A stretch of DNA of 64,000 nucleotides. Source: JACRLW01 sp050181465. GTDB taxonomy: Bacteria; Planctomycetota; UBA1135; UBA2386. Below are positions 43,448 to 52,333 of this stretch, piece by piece (the stretch's first letter is position 1; the number at the start of each line of letters is the position of its first letter). Location of the stretch: NCBI GenBank assembly GCA_050181465.1, contig JBFXDD010000002.1, forward strand, positions 62,001-126,000, in the 5' to 3' direction. The notes below the pieces were generated by a model that searched no databases, was not told the DNA's origin, and saw only the letters and a program-made list of their open reading frames with translations. Both the position numbers and the translations under genes were made by a program.

Positions 43448-44435
43448 CGACGGTCTCCTTGCCGAGTGCGGCGACGAGGGTGTCGCGCAGGACTGCCTTG
43501 CCCTGCGCGATCTTGTAGGCGTTGTGGGCGAGCGGCTGCGCTTTGGCGAAGGCCGTGCTCACGACCTCGTCCAGCACCGCTGGCGTCGGCGCTTTGCCGC
43601 GCAACAAGGCCGCGGCCTCCTCCGCCACGTGCGGTGTCGGACTCACGGCGCCGAGGCAGATCGACACGTCGGCGACGCGCGCACCGTCGAGCTTCACGGC
43701 AACCGCGGCGGCGACCGTCGGCCAATCGAAACTCACCTTCTCGCGCGATTCGCGATAGGCCGAGCGATCGAAGGCAGTGCTCGCGTCGAGTTCGATCGCG
43801 GTCAGGACTTCGTCGGGTGCGAGGGTGTGCTCGGCCAGAGCCGCCAGCCCGAAGGGCGGCCACAGTTCGCGCACGGGGATCGTGCGCTTCCCGTTCTTGC
43901 CGGTGATGTGCGCGGTGGCGCGCAGCGCGCAGAGCGCGGTCGCGGTGTTGCTCGGATGGACGCGCACGCAGTCGAAGGCGTCGAGGATCGCGTGGTAGCG
44001 GTTCTCGCCCTCACGAGCGAGGCAGGTGGGGCCGTCCCCGCCGTGCGCGCAGCCGAACCCAGCGCCCCGCAGATACCAGCAGCGCGCCCGCTGCAGCAGG
44101 TTCCCGCCGAGAGTCGCGCGTCGACGAACTTGCGGGGTCGCGGCTTCTCCGGCAGCCTCGCGCAGCGCGGTCAGGTGCGTCGACTGCAGCGACGCGGCCT
44201 GTTCGATCTGGTGCAAGGTCGCCAGCGCACCGATGCGGACGCGGCTGCCGTCTTTGGAGATGCCGCCCATCTCGGCCGGCAGCCTGGTCAGATCGACCAG
44301 ATTCGCGAAGCGTTCCTTGCGCTCCTTCAGGCGGTCCAGCAAGTCGATGCCGGCTGCTTTGAAGATCGCATCGTCGCCCAATGCGGTGACAGCCGCAGCG
44401 AGGGTCTTGGGAATCGTCAGTTGGAAGGATTGCAT
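43437..44435 (-). CDS. FAD-binding subunit of periplasmic-type aldehyde oxidoreductase (PaoB/YagS-like)
   Basis: 332 residues from ATG 44435, one base after the large-subunit stop. It has the FAD pattern VRIGALATLHQIE and ATLGGNLLQRARCWYLRG, followed by a cysteine set (C-W-Y ... FGCAHGG ... PTCLAREGENRYHAIL) that in YagS/PaoB proteins holds an extra [4Fe-4S] cluster, and DCVRVHPSNTATAL. It passes electrons from the small subunit to an acceptor. The separate FAD gene and the gene set match the xanthine dehydrogenase family. Confidence 0.9.
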   Translation of the reverse strand: MQSFQLTIPKTLAAAVTALGDDAIFKAAGIDLLDRLKERKERFANLVDLTRLPAEMGGISKDGSRVRIGALATLHQIEQAASLQSTHLTALREAAGEAATPQVRRRATLGGNLLQRARCWYLRGAGFGCAHGGDGPTCLAREGENRYHAILDAFDCVRVHPSNTATALCALRATAHITGKNGKRTIPVRELWPPFGLAALAEHTLAPDEVLTAIELDASTAFDRSAYRESREKVSFDWPTVAAAVAVKLDGARVADVSICLGAVSPTPHVAEEAAALLRGKAPTPAVLDEVVSTAFAKAQPLAHNAYKIAQGKAVLRDTLVAALGKETVDGR

Positions 44436-44436
44436 G

Positions 44437-46695
44437 TCAGCGCCCGGTCTTGCCTTCGGAGTTCGATGCGGTCGACTTCTTGCGAGCCAGCGCGGCCAGC
44501 ACCTTGTCCGGCGTGATCGGCAAGCTCGTGATGTGCACGCCGATCGCGTTGGCCACGGCATTGCCGACCGCCGCCGGACTGGCGACCGAGGGCGGCTCGC
44601 CGAGACCGGCAGCACCGACGTTGTTCTTGCCGTTGGCCACCGAGAACAGGATCGCGGTCAGTTCGGGGACGTCGCGGATCCCGGCGATCTTGTAGAAGGA
44701 GAAATCGCCGTTCACCATTCGGCCGCTGCTGCGGTCCATCACGCGCTGCTCGTGCAACGCGTAGCTGATGCCTTGGATCATCGCGCCGAGCACCTGACTC
44801 TCGGCGAGCTTCTCGTTGAGGACGAGACCGCAGTCCTGAACCGCGAGCATCTTGGTCACTCGCACGAGTCCGGTGTGCGTATCCACCGCGACCGCCGCGA
44901 ACTGACAGCCGGCGACCGTGTCGCGGAAGCCGTCGACGTTCGCGAAGCGCTTACCGACCGTCTCGATGGGCTGCGGACCGATCGCCCGACAGGCCTCGGC
45001 GAAGTCGAGCGTGCGGTCCTTGGCGATCACTTTGCCGTTCTCGTACCGCACCTGCGAGGGCTCGACTCCGAGCGACTCCGCGACGCGCTGCACCAGTTCG
45101 GCTTTGGCGAGGAAGGCGGCGTGCCGCGCGGTGGGGGCGAGCGACGGGGTCGTCGTGCTGCCGCCGCTGCCGGGTCCCACCGGGTCGTCGGTGTGACCCA
45201 TGGTCACCTTGACCTTGCCTGGTGCGATCCCGAGCTCCTCCGCGACCAACATCGCCAGCAAGGTCTTCATTCCGGTGCCGATGTCCTGGGCGCCGTTGCG
45301 AGCCTCGACCGTGCCGTCGGCCCAGATGCGGCACAGCACGCCGTTGCGCGTCGAACCCATCTGACCCCATGCCGCCGCAGCCAGGCCGGCGCCGGTCAGG
45401 ATGCGCGGATGGGCGGGATCGCGCGGACGACCGGGAGTCGGGTTCCTCAGCTCCTTCCAACCGAATCGCTCGGCGCCGAGCTTCCACTCGTGCCGGCGAA
45501 GTTCGTCGCTGTCGTTGTGAAGGCGGAAGGCGAGAGCGTCCATGCCGGCCTTCTCGGCGAGCATGTCGAGCATCGCCTCGGCGGCGAAGGCGCCCTGCGG
45601 CCATCCCGGTGCGCGCATCGAGCGAGCGGCGTCGGTGAAGGTCAACAGGTCGGTGTGTGTGTGGCGCACCTTGGCGCGATCGAAGTAACTGCGCACGTAG
45701 GCCACGCGACCGCCCGACTTGGTGAAGCCCGGACCGCCGAAGGACTGCCAATCCCACGCCCGCACGTGGCCGGCTTCGTCGATCCCCGCGCGCACACGCA
45801 TGATCGCACTCGGTCGATTGCCGGCGCAGGTGTGCTCTTCGAAGCGATCGAGCATCACCTTCACCGGTCGCTTGCTCTCGCGCGCGAGGAGCACCGCGGC
45901 GAGCGCTTCGCTGCCGGGGGAGAACTTGCTGCCGAAGCCGCCGCCGACGAACTCGGCGTGCACGCGCACGCGATCTACCGGCAAGCCGACCGCTTCCGCC
46001 AGGCCCTGGCGCACGCCGAAGGTCGCCTGCGTGCTGCACCACACATCGAGCGTGCCGTCGTCGTTCCAGCGTGCGACCGCGCCGTGCGACTCGAGACTCG
46101 AGTGCGTCTGCACTTCGACGGCGAAGGTCTCGTCGACGAGATGCTTGCAGGTTCCGATCGCGTCATCGATCGCCGCGGCGTCCTTGCTCGGCCAGGCGTC
46201 GGTGACCCGCCCTCGTTCGTCGAGCGTGGGGGCACCTTCGGCATCGCGCAGGTCGATCGCACGATCCGGCTCCTCCGCGTAGCGCGGCAGGATGGCGGCC
46301 AGGGCATCGAGCGCGGCGTCCCGGCTGTCGGCGGCGACGGCCGCGATCGCATCGCCGACGAACCGCACGCGCTGACCGTCGGGCTTGAGCGAGACCACGG
46401 CGCGCACGCCGGCCTTGGTTCGCGCTGCATCCAGGGCGACGGCTTCGACACGGGCGTGCGGTAGCCGCGACCGCAGCAACACGCCGTGGAGCATGCCCGG
46501 CAGGTTGACGTCGAAGGTGTACTTCGCGCGTCCGGTCACCTTCGCGACCGCGTCGATGCGGTCGGTGTCGCCGCCGATGTGCGCGAACTTGGTCGTCAGG
46601 TCCCACGGCGGTGCATCCGCGGGGTCGGACTTCATCGTCTTCCGGAGCTCGGCACCGGCGTAGCCGAGCACGACATCGTGGTCTTCGTGTCTCAC
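44437..46695 (-). CDS. Molybdopterin-binding large subunit of aldehyde oxidoreductase / xanthine dehydrogenase family
   Basis: 752 residues from GTG 46695, which overlaps the small-subunit stop (GTGA). It starts with the DRIDAVAKVTGRAKYTFDV block of the family and has VGGGFGSKFSPGSEALAA (molybdenum cofactor site), NGAQDIGTGMKTLLAMLVAEELG, HTDDPVGPGSGGSTTTPS and the catalytic Glu in AAGLGEPPSVASPAAVGNAV. It oxidises aldehydes or N-heterocycles with water as oxygen donor. Gene order small-large-FAD differs from E. coli paoABC (small-FAD-large). No molybdopterin-cytosine maturation gene lies in the window. Confidence 0.93.
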   Translation of the reverse strand: MRHEDHDVVLGYAGAELRKTMKSDPADAPPWDLTTKFAHIGGDTDRIDAVAKVTGRAKYTFDVNLPGMLHGVLLRSRLPHARVEAVALDAARTKAGVRAVVSLKPDGQRVRFVGDAIAAVAADSRDAALDALAAILPRYAEEPDRAIDLRDAEGAPTLDERGRVTDAWPSKDAAAIDDAIGTCKHLVDETFAVEVQTHSSLESHGAVARWNDDGTLDVWCSTQATFGVRQGLAEAVGLPVDRVRVHAEFVGGGFGSKFSPGSEALAAVLLARESKRPVKVMLDRFEEHTCAGNRPSAIMRVRAGIDEAGHVRAWDWQSFGGPGFTKSGGRVAYVRSYFDRAKVRHTHTDLLTFTDAARSMRAPGWPQGAFAAEAMLDMLAEKAGMDALAFRLHNDSDELRRHEWKLGAERFGWKELRNPTPGRPRDPAHPRILTGAGLAAAAWGQMGSTRNGVLCRIWADGTVEARNGAQDIGTGMKTLLAMLVAEELGIAPGKVKVTMGHTDDPVGPGSGGSTTTPSLAPTARHAAFLAKAELVQRVAESLGVEPSQVRYENGKVIAKDRTLDFAEACRAIGPQPIETVGKRFANVDGFRDTVAGCQFAAVAVDTHTGLVRVTKMLAVQDCGLVLNEKLAESQVLGAMIQGISYALHEQRVMDRSSGRMVNGDFSFYKIAGIRDVPELTAILFSVANGKNNVGAAGLGEPPSVASPAAVGNAVANAIGVHITSLPITPDKVLAALARKKSTASNSEGKTGR

Positions 46696-47303
46696 TTGCC
46701 GTCTCCCTTCGCCGGCTTGCCGGCGCGCGTCGACTCCACCGCTTGCAGGATGCGCCCGTAGGTTCCGCAGCGACAGAGGTTGCCCGAGAGTTCGCGTTCG
46801 AGGGTCGCGCGATCGAGCTGGGCGTGATGTTCGAGGCAGGCCACCGAGCTCATCACGAAGCCGGGCGTGCAGAAGCCGCACTGCAAGGCGTCGCACCGGA
46901 CGAACGCGGCCTGCACCGGGTGCAGTCGATCGCCGTCGGCCAAGCCCTCGATCGTGCGGATCGCGCGCCCTTCGGCGTCGAAGGCCAAGGTCAGGCAGGA
47001 GTTGATCGGTTCGCCGTCGAGGAGCACCGTGCAACCACCGCAGGCGCCGCGATCGCAGATCTTCTTGGTGCCGGTCAGGTCGGCGTGATCGCGCAGCAGA
47101 TCGAGCAGTGTCGTGCGCGGCTCCACTTCGAAGCGGCGCTCGACGCCGTTGATCGTCAGCCTCAACTCGGCCGGCTCCGTGCCGATCACGCGGACGTCCG
47201 GCGGCGACGTCGTGACCGGTTCTTGGGCGGAGACCTGCGGAATCGCGGCGGCGAGCGATGCGCCTTTGAGGAAAGAACGTCGCGAGAAACCCGGTTCGGT
47301 CAT
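46692..47303 (-). CDS. [2Fe-2S] subunit of periplasmic aldehyde oxidoreductase, Tat-exported (PaoA/YagT-like)
   Basis: 203 residues from ATG 47303. A twin-arginine signal (SRRSFLKGASLAAA) leads the protein, so the assembled complex should be exported folded by the Tat system. Two 2Fe-2S sites follow: CDRGACGGCTVLLDG (ferredoxin type) and CGFCTPGFVMS with NLCRCGTYGRI (helical type). The other subunits lack signals and would travel with it, as known for PaoABC. It is the first gene of the four-gene operon; copies of the inverted-repeat element begin 60 bp upstream. Confidence 0.94.
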   Translation of the reverse strand: MTEPGFSRRSFLKGASLAAAIPQVSAQEPVTTSPPDVRVIGTEPAELRLTINGVERRFEVEPRTTLLDLLRDHADLTGTKKICDRGACGGCTVLLDGEPINSCLTLAFDAEGRAIRTIEGLADGDRLHPVQAAFVRCDALQCGFCTPGFVMSSVACLEHHAQLDRATLERELSGNLCRCGTYGRILQAVESTRAGKPAKGDGK

Positions 47304-47362
47304 GGCGGCGAGGCGAGAGACGGCGATGGCTGCATCGCTGGGAAGGCGGAGGCCGAAGAGCT

Positions 47363-47545
47363 TAGCCCGGACTCTTCGTGAACGTCTGCTGCGATCGCCA
47401 CAAGTCGCGCCCGTCGGCGTCGCTACGTCGGCTCCTCCCTGGCAGCGTAGCTACAGCTACGCTTCGGTCGTCGACCGACGCAGCTCCTTGCCGGACATCG
47501 ACCTGCGGCGATCTCGCGACGACTTTCCCGAAGAGTCCGGGCTAG
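47363..47545 (+). repeat. 183-bp inverted-repeat element, copy 5a (orientation A)
   Basis: Full length; both ends carry the same variable bases (GGACTCTT at the left, AAGAGTCC at the right), so the arms pair perfectly there. It shares TAG with copy 5b. It lies upstream of the oxidoreductase operon. Confidence 0.93.
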
Positions 47546-47738
47546 CCCGAACTCTTCGTGAACGTCTGCTGCGATCGCCACAAGTCGCGCCCGTCGGCGT
47601 CGCTACGTCTGCGTCGCTACGTCGGCTCCTCCCTGGCAGCGTAGCTACAGCTACGCTTCGGTCGTCGACCGACGCAGCTCCTTCCTGGACATCGACCTGC
47701 GGCGATCTCGCGACGACGTTCACGAATCGTTCGGGCTA
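47543..47738 (+). repeat. Inverted-repeat element, copy 5b (196 bp, 14-bp internal duplication)
   Basis: A tandem neighbour of 5a with an extra TCTGCGTCGCTACG near its left third. Here both arms carry GCCCGAAC instead of GCCCGGAC, a paired change. Its right end (CTA at 47736-47738) is the stop codon of the patatin gene on the other strand. Confidence 0.92.
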
Positions 47739-49364
47739 ACCGAGCGGTTGGGGTGTGGTCAGGTTGCCGTCGGGAAGCCTTGCTCGAAGATTGTCCCAGT
47801 CGGTGAGCAGTCGGTCCCAGAGTGTCTTCAGTGCTGGCGGGAACCGTTGCGGGTCGCGGCCGTGCCGGCGCACCAGCCACGCCATCAAGGCGGGGATGAT
47901 CGTCGCGCGACCGAGGGCGATCAGGTCGTCGCACTGTTCGGCAACGTCGAACCACAGTGTGGTCGGCATCGAGCTCGCGCGGTCGGCCAGGTCCCGGAGC
48001 GCTTGCGACGGCGGCAGCACGAGGCCGTCGAGTTCCTTCGGCCAGGGGCGTCCGCTCGTGAGTTCGTAGATCAGATTCGACACGCGGCTCTGGGCATAGC
48101 GGGCGTCACCGAACACGCGCTGGTAGCCGAGGCGGCGGATGCGGCTCATGAAGATCGTCGTCGTCAGGACGAGGCTCGAGCGGATGCGCAGCGACAGCAT
48201 CGCGATCAGTTGGCGCAGCGAGAGCTTCCGCAGCAGGAACCACGACCGATCGCCGAGTCGCGGCACCTTCGAAAGGCCTTCGTCGCGTACACAGGCATAG
48301 GCCCACCAGAACAGGTAGCCCACCGCGAGACACAACAAGGCCGGCAGCACGATCGTGAAGAGGGCGGGCCAGCGCCAGGTGCCGGCATGCCAGTGCGAGA
48401 TCCCTGTCGCGACGAGGCTCGCGAACGACACGAGGCAGCCGGTGGCCAGAGCGATCATGAGACCGACGACCGTGCGCAGCTTTGGGCCGCGACGGCTGAT
48501 CGGCTGATTCGGGAAGTCCCATACGTCGTCGGGCGGCAGCGAGACGTCGGAGATCACGAAGAGATCGGGTTCGCGTCCGACGCGGTCGGCGATCCCCATC
48601 AGGCTCTCGATGCCTTGGTTGTCGTAGATCCCGCCGTCCATCAGAGCGGGATAGCTCGGCTTGCCGTCGACGTCGCGGGCGACGTCGGTTCGCGCCGTCT
48701 CGAGGGAGTTCGCAGTCGACCACGCGAAGTCGTCGGGAAACTGCAGCGGCTCGAAACCGGCGGGGAAGCACGAGGATGCGGCGACGGCATCGGCCAAGCG
48801 GATGTCGCCGGCGGCCGCCGCGGAGACGCGCAGCTTCTGATTGCCGTGGATGACCTGATCGCTGTCGCTGCGCACGAAGCGGAACGACAGGCCGAAACGG
48901 AACTCGGTCGCGTTGATCGCCACTTCGCGGATCGCGAGCTTCGTCGCCTGCAGTTCGCGCATGCGCCACGGGCTGCCGTCGCGATGCGCGAAGAAGTGCT
49001 TCGCATACAGTGCTGCCATCCCGGTGATCAGGTCGTGACGCGCGGAGGGGATGGCCGGCGCCGGCCCGCTCAGCGCAGCCAGGCCGTCGCGAACGAGATC
49101 GATGTCCAACAGCTTCTTCCGAAACTGCCTCGCGAAGTCGGGAAAGCGGGTGCCGTCGGCAGCCGCGATCAACCAAGCTGCACCCAGGATGCTGCCGCCG
49201 GAGACCGTCGACATCCACGCGATGCGCTCACCGAGCCCGATCTCGAAGAGGTACTCGAGGCTGCCCAGGTGAAAGGCGGCGGCGCGGTAACCGCCGCCCG
49301 AAAGGGTGAGGGCGACCAGTTCGGGAAGCTGGTCGGCGAACGGTTCGGCGCGGGCTTCTTCCAT
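47736..49364 (-). CDS. Patatin-like phospholipase family protein with membrane segments
   Basis: 542 residues from ATG 49364. The N-terminal patatin domain has LTLSGGGYRAAAFHLGSL (oxyanion loop), WMSTVSGGSILGAAWL (nucleophile Ser in S-x-S-G-G), AASSCFPAGFEPL and the Asp motif ALMDGGIYDNQGI. Two or three hydrophobic segments (about 300-365) follow and tie it to the membrane; the C-terminal 170 residues are helical. It is probably a lipid acyl hydrolase. A TAGACT hexamer 7 nt before the ATG, made partly by the adjoining repeat copy, could be its -10. The stop TAG comes from repeat copy 5b, so the gene is bounded by repeats on both sides. Confidence 0.85.
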   Translation of the reverse strand: MEEARAEPFADQLPELVALTLSGGGYRAAAFHLGSLEYLFEIGLGERIAWMSTVSGGSILGAAWLIAAADGTRFPDFARQFRKKLLDIDLVRDGLAALSGPAPAIPSARHDLITGMAALYAKHFFAHRDGSPWRMRELQATKLAIREVAINATEFRFGLSFRFVRSDSDQVIHGNQKLRVSAAAAGDIRLADAVAASSCFPAGFEPLQFPDDFAWSTANSLETARTDVARDVDGKPSYPALMDGGIYDNQGIESLMGIADRVGREPDLFVISDVSLPPDDVWDFPNQPISRRGPKLRTVVGLMIALATGCLVSFASLVATGISHWHAGTWRWPALFTIVLPALLCLAVGYLFWWAYACVRDEGLSKVPRLGDRSWFLLRKLSLRQLIAMLSLRIRSSLVLTTTIFMSRIRRLGYQRVFGDARYAQSRVSNLIYELTSGRPWPKELDGLVLPPSQALRDLADRASSMPTTLWFDVAEQCDDLIALGRATIIPALMAWLVRRHGRDPQRFPPALKTLWDRLLTDWDNLRARLPDGNLTTPQPLG

Positions 49365-49375
49365 GCCGCGCAGTC

Positions 49376-49556
49376 TAGCCCGGATGATTCCTCAAGGTCT
49401 GCTGCGATCGCCACAAGTCGCGCCTGTCTGCGTCGCTACGTCGGCTCCTCCCTGGCAGCGTAGCTACAGCTACGCTTCGGTCGTCGACCGACGCAGCTCC
49501 TTGCCGGACATCGGCCCGCGACGATCTCGCGACGACGTTCACGAAGCGTCCGGGCC
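49376..49556 (+). repeat. Inverted-repeat element, copy 6 (181 bp, orientation A)
   Basis: Nearly full length; the left arm is altered (GATTCCTCAAGG instead of TTCGTGAACG), the right arm ends CCGGGCC. It lies between the starts and ends of the patatin and VOC genes, 11 bp upstream of the patatin ATG. Confidence 0.9.
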
Positions 49557-49579
49557 GGCGCGGCGAGCGGCGGTTGGAA

Positions 49580-50362
49580 TCAGCAGTTCGGTGTGCCGGG
49601 CGCCATGGCGAACAGCGCAAACATTGCACCGGTCGGATCGGTCAACATCGAGAAGGCGCCGACCTCGGGGATGGGAATGTTCTCCATCATCGCCGTCGCA
49701 CCGAGCGACTTCGCCTTGTCCGTCGCAGCGGAGAGGTTGTCGACGAAGAAGTAGCAGGCCCAACACGACGGCGTGCCCGGCATCGGGTGCTGCATCATGC
49801 CGGCAGCTTGCTTGTCGCCGAGCATCTGCACGTGGTAGTTGCCGGCCGGCCCCATGTCCTTCATCTGCGGCGTCCAACCGAAGACCTCACTGAAGAAGGC
49901 CTGCGCCTTGCCGACATCGGTGGAATAGAGCTCGTTCCAGCAGATGCGACCGAGCACCGGGATGTCGGGGTCGAAGCCCGGGGAGTCGGGAAGCCCCTTG
50001 AAGATCGAGAAGTAGCTGCCGGTCGGATCGCCGACCACGGCGAAGCGGCCCGTGTTCGGGATGTCGGTAGGGGGCACGCATACGGAGCCGCCGAGCGACT
50101 GGATCTTGGCGGCGGTGGCGTCGACGTCGTCCACAGCGATGTACGGCATCCAGTGCGCCATCGGGATGCCCTGCTCCTCGACGATGCCGCCGATCGGACC
50201 GGGTCCGCATTGGATCATGTGGTAGACGAATGGGCCCATCGGCACTTCGTCGACGCGCCAGTCGAAGAGCGAGGCGTAGAAGTCCTTGGCGCGGGCAGCG
50301 TCCTTGGTCATCAAGTCGTGCCAGACGAAACGGCCGGGCCAAGGGCCCACGGAAGCGGTCAT
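49580..50362 (-). CDS. Two-domain VOC superfamily protein (glyoxalase/bleomycin-resistance fold)
   Basis: 260 residues from ATG 50362. Two VOC modules follow each other: residues about 8-120 (FVWHDLMTKDAARAKDFYAS, FAVVGDPTGSYFSIF) and about 135-255 (ICWNELYSTDVGKAQAFFSE, FSMLTDPTGAMFALF). This is the arrangement of hydroxylase-like or CFP30-type VOC proteins, which bind a metal or a small ligand; no activity can be assigned. The nearby decayed gene and the repeat copies on both sides in opposite orientation mark this as an accessory segment. Confidence 0.85.
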   Translation of the reverse strand: MTASVGPWPGRFVWHDLMTKDAARAKDFYASLFDWRVDEVPMGPFVYHMIQCGPGPIGGIVEEQGIPMAHWMPYIAVDDVDATAAKIQSLGGSVCVPPTDIPNTGRFAVVGDPTGSYFSIFKGLPDSPGFDPDIPVLGRICWNELYSTDVGKAQAFFSEVFGWTPQMKDMGPAGNYHVQMLGDKQAAGMMQHPMPGTPSCWACYFFVDNLSAATDKAKSLGATAMMENIPIPEVGAFSMLTDPTGAMFALFAMAPGTPNC

Positions 50363-50499
50363 TGCGGAGTCCTGTTGATGAAAGGGAGAGTAGGTGGCGC
50401 TGCGCTCCCGGTGGACCGCCGCGCGGCCGAGCATGGTTGCCTGTGTTGGGCCTGATTGCTTGGGGAGATTTGCCATGGTAGACAAAAATCTTGGCCCGC

Positions 50500-50945
50500 G
50501 CGCGACGGCAGTGAGGCGTGGCGACTCGACGAACACGCTCGAGGCTTCACGCGCAGCATCGCGCCGACACGGTCCGCTTCCAGCGCACTCAGCAACGCGT
50601 GCGCTGTGCCGATCGGATCCGGGGTCCCTTCGTTCGTGCACATCTCGACGGCCGCCCGACGTTCCTCGCATGGCATCAGGTTGAATGCCAGTGCGTGCAG
50701 GGCTGCCTCGGCGTGCAGTGCCTCGAGCCACTCGAATTCGAGGATGACGAGCTGAGCGCCGGCGTTGGGGGACGGAACGCCACCAGGCCGGCGAACTCAT
50801 CACTCCACCCGATCGTGCCGTGCCGGACCCTACGATCCCGGCGATCGACTCGAACTCAGGCGCGGTGAGCGGCGACGGACATCGGTCGCGTAGCCATTGT
50901 CGACGAATTCGACATCGTCGGTGCCAGCCATGTCCCCGGCCTCGG
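50500..50945 (-). pseudogene. Probable frameshifted gene remnant upstream of the VOC gene
   Basis: No frame spans this stretch, but protein-like pieces line up in different minus-strand frames: LTAPEFESIAGIVGSG, then GTIGWSDEFAGLVAFRP, then AQLVILEFEWLEALHAEAAL running on to HALAFNLMPCEERRAAVEM and TPDPIGTAHALLSALEADRV. At least two frameshifts are needed to join them. At the upstream end SGL..EAGDM.G..DVEF resembles an FG-GAP turn like the one at 53320-53350. This may be a decayed gene or assembly errors in a draft sequence. I do not know the original product. Confidence 0.4.
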
Positions 50946-50961
50946 TGTGGAGGCCTGAGTC

Positions 50962-51144
50962 TAGCCCGGATTATTCGTGAACGTCGGCGCGAGATCGACA
51001 CAGCTCGATGCCCGGCAAGGAGCTACGACGGTCGACGACCGAAGCGTAGCTGTAGCTACGCTGCCAGGGAGGAGCCGTCGTAGCGACGCCGCTTGGCGCG
51101 ACTTGTGGCGATCGCAGCAGACGTTCACGAATAATCCGGGCTAG
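50962..51144 (-). repeat. 183-bp inverted-repeat element, copy 7 (orientation B, perfect arms)
   Basis: Full length and inverted relative to copies 5 and 6. Both ends read TAGCCCGGATTATTCGTGAA and onward to ACGTC, so the 24-bp arms are identical, including the otherwise variable TTATT. The 267 bp after it (51145-51412) hold no gene I can support. Confidence 0.95.
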
Positions 51145-51412
51145 ACGGGTCGCGGCGGACCGGTTCCCCGAGACTCGGAAGAGAACTGTCATTGCGGGGG
51201 CGCAGTTCGGCGACCCACCTCGCGCGGCGTCGAGCTACACGGGGGGGCCTGCTGCCGAGCTACTGGACGTAGCGTCCATACCGTCCCATCGAGAGATGGA
51301 GTCGGCTGTCCGTCTTCCTCGATGGCGGCAAGTTGCGTTGGCTTTCGTTGGCTCGAGAGATCTCGTTCAACCGGCAGTGATCGCCGGGCGGAAAGTCGAG
51401 TGTTCTCCGGCC

Positions 51413-52333
51413 CTACTTGGAACCTCGGAGCTCGGTCGCGGAAACGCTGAGGATCCGATCCAACGCGAATGCAACTTGGGCCTCATTCGGCGAGCAACCG
51501 TGTTCGAGGGACCAGGCAATGCTCCGGGCGAGCGCCGCCCAGGCGAAGTACCGAGTGCTATCGATGAGGGAATCGGAAGCGGGCAACTTCTCGAAGTCCG
51601 CCATGCAATAGGTCTTGCCATCATGAACGAAGATGTCGACACCGGCGCCAAACCCGATTCCAGGGCTCTTCCGAATTTCCTCCGAGAGGCTCTCCATCGT
51701 GTACCCCTTGGAACTCAAGTCGGTTGAAGCCAGCAGCGTCTCTGCTAGGAAGCGTACGTCGCCTTCACTGGGGGGGCGCTCCGGTGCCGCGGTCACGCGT
51801 CCTGCCTCGATCTGTGAAATCATCTCTCGCCGTCGGACTTCCTTCCAGTCCTCATGGAGTCGAACTCCCATTGCGTTGGCGGATGCCAGGATGCGTCGCA
51901 AAGACTCGTGTCGCTCTCCAGTCAGGCAGAGTCCCCTCGGATTCAGGTCGACATGCCGGCCAACTCGAGCAGCATCCAACGAGCCAAGCGATTTCAGAAA
52001 GTAGACCGCGAGATCGAAGTCGAGGGGAGCCTTGCTGGGGGAAGATCGGATCTCGGTTGTTCCAGTAAGTTCGTCGGGAGCAGCCCTGACCGGAACTGCG
52101 GTGTCGTGGCGATTGTCGACGATCAGTTCATGCCTCCCCACGAGTCGATCCAGTTCCCGCGACTCCACTTGAGGCATCACGACAGAGCCTCCTGGGTCTC
52201 CGTTCGGGGGTCGGGAATCATGCTGCACCCACCTTTGCCTGACCTCGATATACCCTAGCAGGACAAGCAGGATCGCAACGATCGTCGGTTGCAGCAGGCG
52301 TGGAGAGTGCCTTCCGCGGCGAGCATTCAACAT
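51413..52333 (-). CDS. Hypothetical protein with one N-terminal membrane helix
   Basis: 306 residues from ATG 52333. A membrane helix (RLLQPTIVAILLVLLGYIEV, about residues 10-30) is followed by a soluble region with no motif I know; DFDLAVYFLKSLGSLDAARV and FVHDGKTYCMADFEKLP are its most regular parts. Base composition and codon use look less GC-biased than the neighbours (more A/T in third positions), which suggests recent transfer. The region shows no partner genes. Confidence 0.65.
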   Translation of the reverse strand: MLNARRGRHSPRLLQPTIVAILLVLLGYIEVRQRWVQHDSRPPNGDPGGSVVMPQVESRELDRLVGRHELIVDNRHDTAVPVRAAPDELTGTTEIRSSPSKAPLDFDLAVYFLKSLGSLDAARVGRHVDLNPRGLCLTGERHESLRRILASANAMGVRLHEDWKEVRRREMISQIEAGRVTAAPERPPSEGDVRFLAETLLASTDLSSKGYTMESLSEEIRKSPGIGFGAGVDIFVHDGKTYCMADFEKLPASDSLIDSTRYFAWAALARSIAWSLEHGCSPNEAQVAFALDRILSVSATELRGSK

